This document shows positions 22,326 to 33,078 of a DNA stretch of 64,000 bases, in pieces. The translations under genes and the position numbers were made by a program. The stretch spans positions 113,849,941-113,913,940 of the forward strand of contig OW240921.1 of assembly GCA_933207985.1 (NCBI GenBank), given 5' to 3'. Position 1 is the stretch's first letter; each line of letters starts with the position of its first letter. Source of the DNA: Pelobates cultripes (taxonomy: Eukaryota > Chordata > Amphibia > Anura > Pelobatidae). Under the pieces are notes generated by a model, which did not search any database, was not told the origin of the DNA, and saw only the letters and a program-made list of their open reading frames with translations.

Positions 22326-23905
22326 CCCCTTAAGGACGGAGCCAAATGTACACGTTGTGAACGAAACAAAATGTAAACAAAACCTGGCATTTGCGCTATA
22401 TGTCTGTCCAACCGTAATTCACCTCTTTCATATTAAATGCACCCACCCTTATTATATATCATTTTATTCAGGGGATACAGGGCTTTCATTTAATATCAAA
22501 TATTTAGCTATGAAACATAATTTAATATGAAACAATGGGAGAAAATAAGATTTTTTATATTTTAGTTCTACATGACATTTTAACTGTCAATGTCATAATG
22601 CTGTTTGCTTTTACTGCAATAAAATACACATATTTGTATTCAGCAAAGTCTCACGTGTAAAACAGTACCCCCTATGTATAGGTTTTATGGCGTTTTGGAA
22701 AGTTACAGGGTCAAATATAGCATGTTACATTTGAAATTGAAATTCGCCAGATTGGTTACGTTGCCTTTGGGACTTTATAGTAGCCCAGGAATGAAATTTA
22801 CACACATATAATGGCATACCATTTGCAATAGTAGACAACCCAAGGTATTGCAAATGGGGTATGTCCAGTCTTTTTTAGTAGCCATTTGGTCACAAACACT
22901 GGCCAAAGATAGCGTTAGTATTTGTTTGTGTGTGAAAAATGCAAAAAAACACCAATTTTGGCCAGTGTTTGTGACTAAGTGGCTACTAAAAAAGACTGGA
23001 CATACCCCGTTTGCAATACCTTGGGTTGTCTTCTATTGCAAATGGTATGCCATCATAGGGGTAATTTTCATTCTTGGGCTACCATAGGGTCACGAAGGCA
23101 ACGTAACCAATCTGGCGAATTTTAATGTGAAAAAATGAAACACAAGCCTTATATTTGACGCTGTAACTTTTGAAAACACCATAAAACCTGTACATGAGGG
23201 GTACTGTTGTACTCAGGAGACTTTGCTAAACACAAATATTTGTGTTTCAAAACAGTAAAAAGTATCACAGCAATAATATCGTCCGTGTAAGTGCTGTTTG
23301 TGCAAGAAACATGCAAAAAAAATCACTTTTACTGGCGATATCATTGTTGTAATACATTTTACTGTTTTGAAACACTAATATTTGTGTTCAGCGAAGTCTC
23401 CCGAGTAGAACAGTACCCCCCATGTACAGGTTGTATGGTGTCTTGGAAAGTTATAGGTTATAACTATAGTGCTAGCAAATTAAATTCCCTTTACTTTTGG
23501 CATGGGTTGTCAAGCAGGTCCCGCTAATTGTAATTAATTAAGATGCCTAATTATGTAAAAATATTACATAAATATATATGTAGAATTAGTATATGTATAT
23601 ATACGTATGTGAATATATATATATATATATATATATAATTTTTTTTAAAATATTTATATATAGGTATATATATATATAGTGATATATACGTATATATTTA
23701 TGTATGTAGATATATATTATTTAGTTCTACGTGTATTTTGATATAAATATATATATATATATATTAATATCACAATACAGTTAGAACGAAATAACACACA
23801 TCTATATATTTTTTAATTATTTATTTTTAATTATTTTTTTATTTTATTTTTTAAGTATGTACATATTTAATTTTTTTATATTATATATAAATATATATAT
23901 AACAA

Positions 23906-23953
<48 letters not shown>

Positions 23954-24409
23954 ATCAATATCAGTCTACGTGTAATTTGATATTAATATATATATATAAT
24001 TATATATATATTAAAAGTAAAATACACCTAGACAGTGTATGTGTTTGTATGCATATGTGTATAATATACATATATGTTCTAAGTATATATTTATTTATTT
24101 TTTACACTTTTTAACTTTTATTAATTTTATTTAATTTTATTTCCAGCCAGCAGGGGGACTACCTGTCATTACAGGCAGCCCCCCTGCTGGCAATGCAGCA
24201 GGCAGCTATCCCGGCCATGTGATTGTGAGGTCCTCGCAAGGACCTCACTCTCACATGGCTGGGGGGCTGCCAGGAGGAAGATCTGCTGCGAGGGTGCTCC
24301 CTGGGAGTCCGGGTAAGTAATGAAAGACCGGAGGGCGTACTATTACGCCCGGCGGCGTTTAGAGCCGCCTAAAATAGGGCGTAATAGTACGCCCTCCGGT
24401 CTTAAGGGG
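22326..24409. mobile_element. TTAA-flanked piggyBac-like non-autonomous element (alpha)
   Basis: Ends are CCCCTTAAGGACGGAG and CTCCGGTCTTAAGGGG, with TTAA at 22322-22325 and 24410-24413; length 2084 bp. The left half contains a long internal palindrome (about 22617-22885 against 22976-23250). Then come TA-rich runs, a CAGCAGGGGG stem-loop region at 24150-24290, and a terminal hairpin built on GGGCGTACTATTACGCCC. No transposase ORF is present. It sits in intron 1 of copy C, and the complete gene lacks it at the matching site. Confidence 0.8.
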
Positions 24410-24413
24410 TTAA

Positions 24414-24668
24414 AATAAAAATAAACAAACAAAGCAAAAATAACTTTCCTTTGTTTATAATCTTGTTTTCACTTGGATTTAATTGGAAGAGCAGATCTTT
24501 TTGAATACATTTTGAATATCAAAAACAATTACTATTAAATATTTCATATAATTTTAGAACATGTTTCTTTATCTTTACAACTCCACTTCCAAGCCACCCA
24601 TCAAGGCTTTCCTATGGTTCCTATGATAATTTTTTTGAAGAATTAAGACTTCACTCATTTTACAAACT
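24414..24668. other. Intron 1 sequence of copy C between two insertions
   Basis: It matches 59878-60070 of the complete gene (TTTAATTGGAAGAGC, ACTATTAAATATTTCATATAA, AGGGCTTTCCT-like). It is host sequence left between two transposons. Confidence 0.8.
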
Positions 24669-25013
24669 TTAACCCCTTAAGGACGGCGTTCTATGCCGCC
24701 CGCTGGCGTTTAGAGCCGGGTCCCCAAGGACGGCATAGAACACCCAAGCCATCCTATGTACTTACCCAGAGAGTCCCCCTCCATCCTTTCCGGTCCCCCT
24801 GGGCCATGTGAGGACCTCACAATCACATGGACGGCATAGCAATGCCAGCAGGGGGATTGCCTGTAATGACAGGTACTCCCCCTGCTGCCTGAAAATAGTA
24901 AAGTAAAAGTTACAGTTTAAAATAAAATATATACTTAGATCATATATATATTTATTATATATATGATCAAAGTATATATATATATATACACACTGTCTAA
25001 GTGTATTTTAATA

Positions 25014-25016
<3 letters not shown>

Positions 25017-25069
<53 letters not shown>
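25017..25069. repeat. (TA)n microsatellite
   Basis: A pure TA run of about 50 bases inside element beta. Confidence 0.95.
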
Positions 25070-25070
<1 letters not shown>

Positions 25071-25074
<4 letters not shown>

Positions 25075-25260
25075 GCAAGAAAAAGTATGTGAACCCTTTG
25101 GAATGATATGGATTTCTGCACAAATTGGTCATAAAATGTGATCTGATCATCATCTAAGTCACAACAATAGACAATCACAGTCTGCTTAAACTAATAACAC
25201 ACAAAGAATGAAATGGTGCCATGTTTTTATTGAACACTCCATGTAAACATTCACAGTGCA
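25071..25260. mobile_element. Tc1-type transposon end fragment
   Basis: It starts GTTGCAAGAAAAAGTATGTG right after a TA run and continues with GTCATAAAATGTGATCTGAT and CATGTTTTTATTGAACAC. This is the terminal region of a vertebrate Tc1-like element as I know it. Only one end is present. A 3' piece of the same terminal repeat is at about 45210-45238. Confidence 0.65.
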
Positions 25261-26159
25261 TATATAAAATAAAAAAAAATAGGTAAATACATTAAAAATA
25301 AAAAATAAATAAAATAAAAAAATAAAAAAATATTTATGTGTAAATTCGTTAAAACTGTATTTTAAAATTAATATATATATATATATATTGATATCAAAAT
25401 ACATATAGAACAAAATACTATATATATCTATATACTTAAGTATATACGTATGTATCACTATGTATATACGCCAAAATTGGCGTTCAAATTAGTCGTTTGC
25501 ATTTTTCACAAACAAATAAATATTAACACTAACTTTGGCCAGTGTTTGTGACCAAGTGGCTACTAAAAAAGACTGGACATACCCCATTTGCAATACCTTG
25601 GGTTGTCTGCTTTTGCAAATGGTATGCCATCATTGGGGTAATTCTCATTCCTGGGCTACCATATGGTCTCAAATGCAACGTAACCAATCTGGCGAATTTA
25701 AATGTGAAACAATTGAAAAATGTAACATGCTATATTTGACCCTGTTACTTCCCAAAACACCATAAAACCTGTACATAGGGGGTATTGTTTTACACATGAG
25801 GCATCGCTGAATACAAATATGTGTATTTTATTGCAGTAAAAGCAAACAGTATTATGACATTCACAGTTAGAATGTCATGTAGAACTAAAACAAAATTTTA
25901 AATTCTTATTTTCGTCAATTTTTTAACATTTTATTCATATTAAATTATGTTTTATACCTAAATATTTGATGTTAAATTAAAACCCTGTTACACCTGAATA
26001 AAATGATATATAATAAGTGTGGGTGTACATAATTTGAAAGAGGCGAATTACGCCTGAACAGAGATATAGTCAAATTCAAGTTTTGTTTACGTTTTATTTT
26101 GATCACAACGTGTACATTTGGTTCAGTCCTTAAGGGGTTAAGAAAACTTTTATTTTAGA

Positions 26160-26480
26160 AGCATTATACAACTACACATGTGTTTCACACATAACCTGAT
26201 TGGGAAGCTTACAATTATAGACAAGATGCAGGTTTTCTTTCCTTATTTACTCTTAGGATTTCTACCACAGACCTGTTGATGCTCATTACGTTAATTTTCG
26301 CCCTGCTACTTGCTGACTGGCTGTGCATAGTGCTTATACTATTACACAAAACGTCTATTACCTGTGGTGTACTAAGCTACTCTTTTCTTTTTAACTCATT
26401 GTTTTACTATGATGTCCTGAAATGCCTGTATGTTACTCTATGCACTGCAAAAAATAAAGAATTTAAAAATATATATTGTA
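26160..26480 (+). mobile_element. LINE-type 3' end (L1-like tail), copy C
   Basis: Same tail as at 7219-7548 and 46245-46570, ending ATGCACTGCAAAAAATAAAG with an A-rich stretch. It sits in intron 1 of copy C just before the Tc1 insertion. Confidence 0.6.
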
Positions 26481-26499
26481 ATACCAATGAGAATGTGTA

Positions 26500-28052
26500 C
26501 AGGGAGTGCAGAATTATTAGGCAAGTTGTATTTTTGAGGATTAATTTTATTATTGAACAACAACCATGTTCTCAATGAACCCAAAAAACTCATTAATATC
26601 AAAGCTGAATATTTTTGGAAGTAGTTTTTAGTTTGTTTTTAGTTTTAGCTATGTTAGGGGGATATCTGTGTGTGCAGGTGACTATTACTGTGCATAATTA
26701 TTAGGCAACTTAACAAAAAACAAATATATACCCATTTAAATTATTTATTATTACCAGTGAAACCAATATAACATCTCAACATTCACAAATATACATTTCT
26801 GACATTCAAAAACAAAACAAAAACAAATCAGTGACCAATATAGACTTTGCAAGGACACTCAAAAGCCTGCCATCCATGGATGTCAGTGTTTTGATCTGTT
26901 CACCATCAACATTGCGTGCAGCAGCAACCACAGCCTCCCAGACACTGTTCAGAGAGGTGTACTGTTTTCCCTCCTTGTAAATCTCACATTTGATGATGGA
27001 CCACAGGTTCTCAATGGGGTTCAGATCAGGTGAACAAGGAGGCCATGTCATTAGATTTTCTTCTTTTATACCCTTTCTTGCCAGCCACGCTGTGGAGTAC
27101 TTGGACGCGTGTGATGGAGCATTGTCCTGCATGAAAATCATGTTTTTCTTGAAGGATGCAGACTTCTTCCTGTACCACTGCTTGAAGAAGGTGTCTTCCA
27201 GGAACTGGCAGTAGGACTGGGAGTTGAGCTTGACTCCATCCTCAACCCGAAAAGGCCCCACAAGCTCATCTTTGATGATACCAGCCCAAACCAGTACTCC
27301 ACCTCCACCTTGCTGGCGTCTGAGTCGGACTGGAGCTCTCTGCCCTTTACCAATCCAGCCACGGGCCCATCCATCTGGCCCATCAAGACTCACTCTCATT
27401 TCATCAGTCCATAAAACCTTAGAAAAATCAGTCTTGAGATATTTCTTGGCCCAGTCTTGACGTTTCAGCTTGTGTGTCTTGTTCAGTGGTGGTCGTCTTT
27501 CAGCCTTTCTTACCTTGGCCATGTCTCTGAGTATTGCACACCTTGTTCTTTTGGGCACTCCAGTGATGTTGCAGCTCTGAAATATGGCCAAACTGGTGGC
27601 AAGTGGCATCGTGGCAGCTGCACGCTTGACTTTTCTCAGTTCATGGGCAGTTATTTTGCGCCTTGGTTTTTCCACACGCTTCTTGCGACCCTGTTGACTA
27701 TTTTGAATGAAACGCTTGATTGTTCGATGATCACGCTTCAGAAGCTTTGCAATTTTAAGAGTGCTGCATCCCTCTGCAAGATATCTCACTATTTTTGACT
27801 TTTCTGAGCCTGTCAAGTCCTTCTTTTGACCCATTTTGCCAAAGGAAAGGAAGTTGCCTAATAATTATGCACACCTGATATAGGGTGTTGATGTCATTAG
27901 ACCACACCCCTTCTCATTACAGAGATGCACATCACCTAATATGCTTAATTGGTAGTAGGCTTTTGAGCCTATACAGCTTGGAGTAAGACAACATGCATAA
28001 AGAGGATGATGTGGTCAAAATACTAATTTGCCTAATAATTCTGCACTCCCTG
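26500..28052 (-). mobile_element. Tc1/mariner DD37E element, copy 2 (nearly intact)
   Basis: A 1553 bp element, inverted relative to 489-2045, with ends CAGGGAGTGCAGAATTATTA and the complement. TA lies at 498-499 of kilobase 26 (26498-26499) and at 28053-28054. Subterminal repeats near 26689 and 27855 give an IR/DR layout. It lies in intron 1 of copy C. The empty target GTGTAGTG is preserved beside first exons B (about 7568) and D (about 46648). Confidence 0.93.
26806..27834 (-). CDS. Tc1/mariner DD37E transposase, near-complete
   Basis: 342 codons from the ATG at 27834. Residues about 1-120 form the paired helix-turn-helix DNA-binding part (MGQKKDLTGSEKSK...RDHRTIKRFIQ) with a basic KKRVEKPRRK stretch. 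The catalytic domain has D144 in WTDEMRVSL, D237 in FMQDNAPSHAS and E275 in PDLNPIENLW. Thirty-seven residues separate the last two, so this is DD37E rather than the DD34E of classical Tc1; the DD37E/TRT group is the likely assignment. Compared with copy 1, one codon (Glu) is missing at about 318. A small deletion near 26845 shifts the last 12 residues (SILVTDLFLFCF instead of KGGYIGH). The protein should cut and paste the element via its terminal repeats. Whether the altered tail abolishes activity is unknown. Confidence 0.92.
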   Translation of the reverse strand: MGQKKDLTGSEKSKIVRYLAEGCSTLKIAKLLKRDHRTIKRFIQNSQQGRKKRVEKPRRKITAHELRKVKRAAATMPLATSLAIFQSCNITGVPKRTRCAILRDMAKVRKAERRPPLNKTHKLKRQDWAKKYLKTDFSKVLWTDEMRVSLDGPDGWARGWIGKGQRAPVRLRRQQGGGGVLVWAGIIKDELVGPFRVEDGVKLNSQSYCQFLEDTFFKQWYRKKSASFKKNMIFMQDNAPSHASKYSTAWLARKGIKEENLMTWPPCSPDLNPIENLWSIIKCEIYKEGKQYTSLNSVWEAVVAAARNVDGEQIKTLTSMDGRLLSVLAKSILVTDLFLFCF

Positions 28053-28093
28053 TATATTTTTTTAAATGTATTAATGTATTAAACATAGCATAC

Positions 28094-28244
28094 CTTGTCC
28101 TGCCACTTTATAAAGCTGTTCAACTGGAAACCTCACAGTCTCTTCAGTGATATATTTTTCACTTGTTCCAGAATAATATGCATTAAACAAGTCTGTTGGT
28201 TCCCATTCATGTAGATGATAGCGTTTGTGAGAGCTGGGGTCCAT
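28094..28244 (-). CDS. NNMT/INMT-like methyltransferase exon 1 (copy C)
   Basis: The ATG is at 28244 on the minus strand. Fifty codons plus one base run to the donor CAAG|GTATGC at 28094. The peptide begins MDPSSHKRYHLHEWEP and continues TDLFNAYYSGTSEKYITEE and QLYKVAGQG; the frame is intact. It joins in phase with exon 2 at 22092-22299. The intron between them has been stretched to about 5.8 kb by two piggyBac-like elements, a LINE tail and a Tc1 element. A TATATAA lies 48 bp upstream. With no intact third exon found, copy C is probably incomplete unless it splices to 2335-2674. Confidence 0.85.
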
Positions 28245-29040
28245 TCTGAATGCCTGTGGTGTTGTATGATGATAATGTCACCAGAAAGCTGTTATATACC
28301 TTGTTAATTAACATTATCAGTTAGTGGATCCTGATGACTAACTGACATGAGACTTATCATGAGTCAGTGCAAGTCAACACGAATATATTACTATGTGCTC
28401 ATGACTTAAACTGACCAAATAATTTATTTTTTAAGTAATCGCTCAGATAATGTCTTACATATTACACTGATCTCTTAGAGGGTTTTTTACTACAGAGCAA
28501 AATGTGACCAACTTACAATAGAAATGCAACATTTGATCCAAAATACCCTACATTTTGTAATCCTCTTGTCAATGCGTGATAATTTTAGGACGTCTTTTGG
28601 AGCCTTCTTTATCAATACAGGATTAGGGGAATACTGAAATCCAACCTAACCTTCAGAAATCTAACCTAACCTTCAGGGGCCTGCAGAATGCAGCATAGAA
28701 TTTTCAGGCACTCTCTACTGTCCCCCAAAATATCAAATGTGTGCCCCTTGATTTTCATGTCACAGAAGAAAGTCAAGAAGTGTATCTCTCTCTAGCTCTT
28801 CAAATAAAGAAAATAACCATAAACAAATAAGCAAAGTCAAAAAAGTATACCCTAGTGGGGGTCGGCAACCGTCATCACTCGAGATGTTGTGGACTACATC
28901 TCTCCTAATGCTTTGCCAGCATTATGACTGTAAGAGCATTATGGTAAGTGTAGTCCACAGCATCTGGGGTTGCCTACCCCTGCTCTTGAGGGCTCATTTT
29001 GTTCAAAGCTAATTTTGCTGAAACCTGCGATAACAAGGCA
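28245..29040 (-). promoter_or_regulatory. Upstream flank of copy C, conserved with copy A
   Basis: It matches 4064-5060 in order, including the CACAGAAGAAAGTCAAGAAGT stretch and the inverted-repeat element at 28862-28985. It also shares its first ~350 bp with the upstream regions of copies B and D and the complete gene (AATTACACTGATCT, CATTTTGTAATTCTCTTGTC). No specific factor sites are claimed. Confidence 0.5.
28292..28298 (-). promoter_or_regulatory. TATA-like box of copy C
   Basis: TATATAA on the minus strand, 48 bp before the ATG at 28244. The position is conserved in copy A and the complete gene. Confidence 0.5.
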
Positions 29041-29561
29041 AAGGGGTGATTATTTCTGATGACTTAAAGGTAGGCAGACAATGTAATAGAGCAGCAGGAA
29101 ATGCTAGCAGAATGCTTGGTTGTATAGGGAGAGTTATTAGCAGTAGAAAGAGGGAAGTGCTCATGCCATTGTACAGAACACTGGTGAGACCTCATTTGGA
29201 GTATTGTACACAGTACTGGAGACCGTATCTCCAGAAAGATATTGATATTCTAGAAAGAGTTCAGAGAAGGGCTACTAAACTGGTTCATGAATTGCGGGAT
29301 AAAACTTACCAGGAAAGATTAAAGGATCTTAACATGTAGACCTTGGAGGAAAGATGAGACAGGGGGGATATGATAGAAACATTTAAATACATAAAGGGAA
29401 TCAACACAGTAAAGGAGGAGACTATATTTAAAAGAAGAAAAACTACCACAACAAGAGAACATAGTCTTAAATTAGAGGGGCAAAGGTTTAAAAATAATAT
29501 CAGGAAGTATTACTTTACTGAGAGGGTAGTGGATGCATCTGCAAAGTGCCCAAACACATAG
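29041..29561 (+). pseudogene. LINE reverse transcriptase C-terminal fragment (CR1/L2/Rex-type)
   Basis: The frame at 29046-29339 reads IISDDLKVGRQCNRAA, then LMPLYRTLVRPHLEYCTQYW and DIDILERVQRRATKLV. This is the conserved region after the RT catalytic core of CR1-like LINEs. A TAG at 29337 stops it, and the protein continues at 29370-29561 (MIETFKYIKGIN, TTREHSLKLEGQRF). The 5' part is missing. It cuts into the upstream flank of copy C. Confidence 0.85.
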
Positions 29562-29716
29562 GCAAGGGAGACATGCTCAAGTTAATTTACAAAGTGGTGA
29601 TGGGGGTGAAAAGAGATGGAGATGTCTTGGCCATTATATCGTCATTTACAATTCTGAAGCCGACCAACTGCCCCTGTGAATGCTCACATGGATATTATTG
29701 CTATTACCATGGACAT

Positions 29717-30207
29717 TTAAAGGACCACTCTAGGCACCCAGACCACTTCAGCTTAATGAAGTGGTCTGGGTGCCTGGTCCAGCTAGGGTTAACCCATTTT
29801 TTCATAACCATAGCAGTTTCAGAGAAACTGCTATGTTTATGAATGGGTTAAGCCTTCCCCTATTTCCTCTAGTGGCTGTCTCATTGACAGCCACTAGAGG
29901 CGCTTGCGTGCTTCTCACTGTGATTTTCACAGTGAGAGCACGCCAGCGTCCATAGGAAAGCATTATGAATGCTTTCCTATGTGACCGGCTGAATGCGCGC
30001 GCAGCTCTTGCCGCGCGTGCGCATTCAGCCCAGGAGGAGGAATCGGAGGAGGAGAGCTCTCCGCCCAGCGCTGGAAAAAGGTAAGTTTTTACCCCTTTCC
30101 CCTTCCAGAGCCGGGCGGGAGGGGGACCCTGAGGGTGGGGGCACCCTCAGGGCACTATAGTGCCAGGAAAACGAGTATGTTTTCCTGGCACTATAGTGGT
30201 CCTTTAA
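29717..30207. mobile_element. Kolobok/T2-like MITE made of serial hairpins
   Basis: Inverted ends TTAAAGGACCACTCTAG / CTATAGTGGTCCTTTAA include the TTAA target at 29717-29720 and 30204-30207. The interior is a chain of stem-loops: 29733-29774, 29791-29849, 29866-29900, 29913-29937, 29951-29981, 29988-30029, 30127-30152 and 30153-30198. No coding capacity. TTAAAGG-type ends with TTAA duplication fit Kolobok/T2 MITEs known from frogs. Half of a relative lies at 38739-39060. Confidence 0.8.
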
Positions 30208-30250
30208 GTCAAGGTGACTATTTTGGTCTGCTCTCAGAGCTCACCTACAA

Positions 30251-32030
30251 CTACTGTGTCCAAATTTGACCAAAATGGTTACTACACCTGGGTAAAGGAG
30301 AAGCTTGTCCATGTCCAGGTGCCTCACCACGGCTGTGCTGGGTACGGGTACGCTGACTTGGTGAGTTGCTGCGTGGGCAGAGACCAGCGGCACTCTGCCC
30401 TGTTGCCAGCGCTACTGGGAGGGTAGCCTGGTTGAAGCCTGGTTGTTGGAGGGGGAGACCGACTGTCTCCCCTTTAAATACACCGCTCTGCTTTAAAGTG
30501 TGCGGGAGGTTGTTCCACATTTGCGGTTCTCTGTAGGAGAAGGAGGATCGGGCCGCTTTCGTTTTGTATTGAGGTAGACTAAATAAAGTGCTGGTACTGG
30601 TTCGAAGGTTATAGGAGGTGGGAACAGCCAGGGAGAGCTTTCTGCTCAGGTAGGGAGGGAGCTTCCCAGAAAAGCTCTTAAAAACAAGGCAGGAAAGATG
30701 AAGGTTGCGTCTAGATTCCAGCGACAGCCAGTTTTCTTTTAGCATGTCACAATGGTGGATCCTGTAATTACATTGTAGCACAAAGCGGCAGAATGAGTTA
30801 TACAGTTTTGTCAGTGTTTAGGAAGAGTTTGTTTTTACCTCTGTAAACTGGTCTTGGATCACAGCCTCAAGCTGCGGTAGATTGGATTTGCTTGCACATA
30901 TTACTGTGTCATCTGCATACATGTGCACATTTGAGGATTTGCAGACATTAGGCAGATCATTTATAAATAATGTGAATAGTAGGGGGCTGAGAATGGATCC
31001 TTAGGAAACACAACATGTGACTGGGAGAGGGAAGGAGTCGCTGTCAGAAATAGACACATATTGTGAGCAATCTGAAACATATTATCGAAACCATGTTGTT
31101 AGCGGACAATCACCAATACCTGAGCCTTTGAGTTTGTGCAGTAATGTCGTGGTCTACCGTGTCAAAGGCCTTGGCAAAATCAAGGAAAATAGTTCCAGTT
31201 AAGTTTCCCTGTCCCATGCCAGTTTGGATGTCTTTGCAAACTTTTAAGAGGGCAGTTGTAGTGGAGTGATTCTGGCGAAAGCCTGATTGATTAGGGGTCA
31301 GATAGTTTGATTGTTGGTAATACTCACATAGTTGCGTATGGACACATTTTTATAAGATTTATGACAATACCGGGAGCAATGATATTGGGTGATAGTTAGA
31401 AACCAAAGTAGTGTCACCACTTTTATGGATAGGCACTACTCTCGCAGTCTTCCAAAGTTTGGGTATGTATCCAGACACCAAGGATTCTTTAATTAGGGTT
31501 GCGACGGGTTTATCAATTGCCGGCGCACTGAGCTTCACCAGCATTGCTGGGATTTGATCAGGTGCAGACTGTTTTTTTTTTATTTTTAGATTATTTAGGT
31601 GTTTTTGAATGACACTAATAGGTACAGGTCTAAAATTAAACTTGTCTATATTGGGTCTTTGCAAATTCAGTTGGGCCTCATCCACATTTGTAGTTTCAGG
31701 ATGCGTGTCATTTATTAGCTTAGCAATCAAGGCAGAGGAGCATCCAACAAAATAATTGTTAAAGGCATTTGCTACATCTAAGGGAAGTTGCAGGGTTTGG
31801 TTATCCATTTAGACAGTGGAGGGCTGGGAGTGGATTGGGGGAGTTTGTAATTTATTTATGACTTTCCAAAAGTTTCTAGGGTTTGATAGGTTATTGTTCA
31901 GATTTTCACAAAAATATGGGGCCTTGGCCAATTTTGTTAGTTTTGTACATATATTTCGCCATTGTCTATATGCACAGTGATCATTCATAGAGCCAGTACG
32001 CTTGAACTTGGACCACAAAGAATCCCGATA
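30251..32030 (-). pseudogene. LINE reverse transcriptase, degraded (L2/CR1-type)
   Basis: On the minus strand, from the 5' side: 31809-32018 encodes the linker before RT (RNFWKVINKLQ). 31359-31808 encodes RT motifs (SAPDQIPAMLVK, VVPIHKSGDTTLVSNY, PISLLPVLS). A YADD catalytic motif lies at 30908-30919 in another frame. 30251-30781 encodes the C-terminal region (LKENWLSLESRRNLHL, SFSYREPQMWNNLPHTL). Several frameshifts and stops separate the parts, and the endonuclease is absent, so the copy is dead. Confidence 0.85.
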
Positions 32031-32039
32031 CTGGTACTG

Positions 32040-32615
32040 ATGTTATTAGTGAAGTATTATTAATTTGATATTGGCTTGTACATTGTAACATTGCCTGCTC
32101 GTATCCTCAGCTATAGTGTAATTTTATTATTTGTATATATGTTGCGGTCGATGGTATTTCCATGATAACCATCTCCCAATGAGGCCATCGAGCGGTCGCT
32201 GACGCAATGAGGTAATGACGTCGACATCACATGATGACGTCATGCATGCACACGTTGGAGCCAGCGGAACCCCCGTGAAATTCAGACCAGGCTGACAAGA
32301 AGCAGGAGAGTATTCCAGTGGTGGGTAAGTTAATGTGTTTGGGTATATAGGTCCGCACTTGTACTGTATTTGTTAGTCCTGATAAAAATCTGTGGATAAC
32401 ACACTGAAACGTTGATTGATTTTTAAAAAGCTTCATAAAAAGTCCTGGGAGTGCTATCTGTATTATTCACAATATATATAAAAAAAAGACCCTATAGGGG
32501 TCGAAACGTCGATTGATGATATTTCTATACGTGTAATTCACATTTAAGAATAAAGCAAGTTATTTAAGAAGTCCTGTGAGTGCACCTTACTACAAAGTTG
32601 AATATATATATTTAT
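32040..32615. repeat. Dispersed repeat with GAAACGTYGATTGAT tails
   Basis: Two related tails, CTGAAACGTTGATTGATTTT (about 32405) and TCGAAACGTCGATTGATGAT (about 32500), are each followed by AGTCCTGKGAGTGC. They look like 3' ends of the same non-coding repeat family. I cannot name it. Confidence 0.45.
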
Positions 32616-32619
32616 GTTA

Positions 32620-32735
32620 GGTGCTTATGATAGTACAGTGTGAAATACCATAAATAAATGTAGGATAATAAAAAGAGCAAGTCGGTTGTGGTGTGCCGGA
32701 ACCGACGATGAGGTAGGCCTGAGAAAGAAGAGGGC
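32620..32735 (-). repeat. Split direct repeat B2
   Basis: 116 bp from GGTGCTTATGATAGTACAG to GAAAGAAGAGGGC, the same as B1 apart from single changes (GATGAG versus GATGAT). Confidence 0.85.
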
Positions 32736-32791
32736 CTACCCAGGGAAAGAAAAATAGAAAATAAATGTTAAAATGTGGTGTGGTGGGAGGG

Positions 32792-32900
32792 TCATTCAAT
32801 GCTGACCTCGAACGGTAAGGAGCTAGGTAACGGGAGTGCCTTAAGTAGGCTAGGGGTAGCAAACCAGCACCTCCCACAAATCCAGGCAAAATTGCCATAA
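32792..32900 (-). repeat. Split direct repeat A2
   Basis: It contains CCTCGAACGGTAAGGAGC and AGCACCTCCCACAAATCCAG, in direct orientation with A1 at 38105-38215. Confidence 0.85.
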
Positions 32901-32911
32901 TACTTGTGTTT

Positions 32912-33027
32912 GGTGCTTATGATAGTACAGTGTGAAATACCATAAATAAATGTAGGATAATAAAAAGAGCAAGTCGGTTGTGGTGTGCCGGAACCGACGA
33001 TGATGTAGGCCTGAGAAAGAAGAGGGC
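32912..33027 (-). repeat. Split direct repeat B1
   Basis: 116 bp, nearly identical to B2. It lies directly after the recombinase gene. Confidence 0.85.
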
Positions 33028-33078
33028 AAAAATTAAGTAATCAAATTTATTACAGACAACCAATACATATACATTTTA

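Larger units (their letters stand above)
24673..26137. mobile_element. TTAA-flanked piggyBac-like non-autonomous element (beta), inverted relative to alpha
   Basis: Ends are CCCCTTAAGGACGGCG and CAGTCCTTAAGGGG with TTAA at 24669-24672 and 26138-26141; length 1465 bp. The right part (25480-26137) is the reverse complement of alpha's left part: CCAAATGTACACGTTGTGA and the AAATTCGCCAGATTGG block are shared. It contains a Tc1-type fragment at 25071-25260. Host sequence on either side matches an uninterrupted stretch near 60068-60110. Confidence 0.8.

Noticed and set aside
30214..30426. Plus-strand ORF of 70 codons
   Set aside because: Shadow of the minus-strand LINE C-terminal region.
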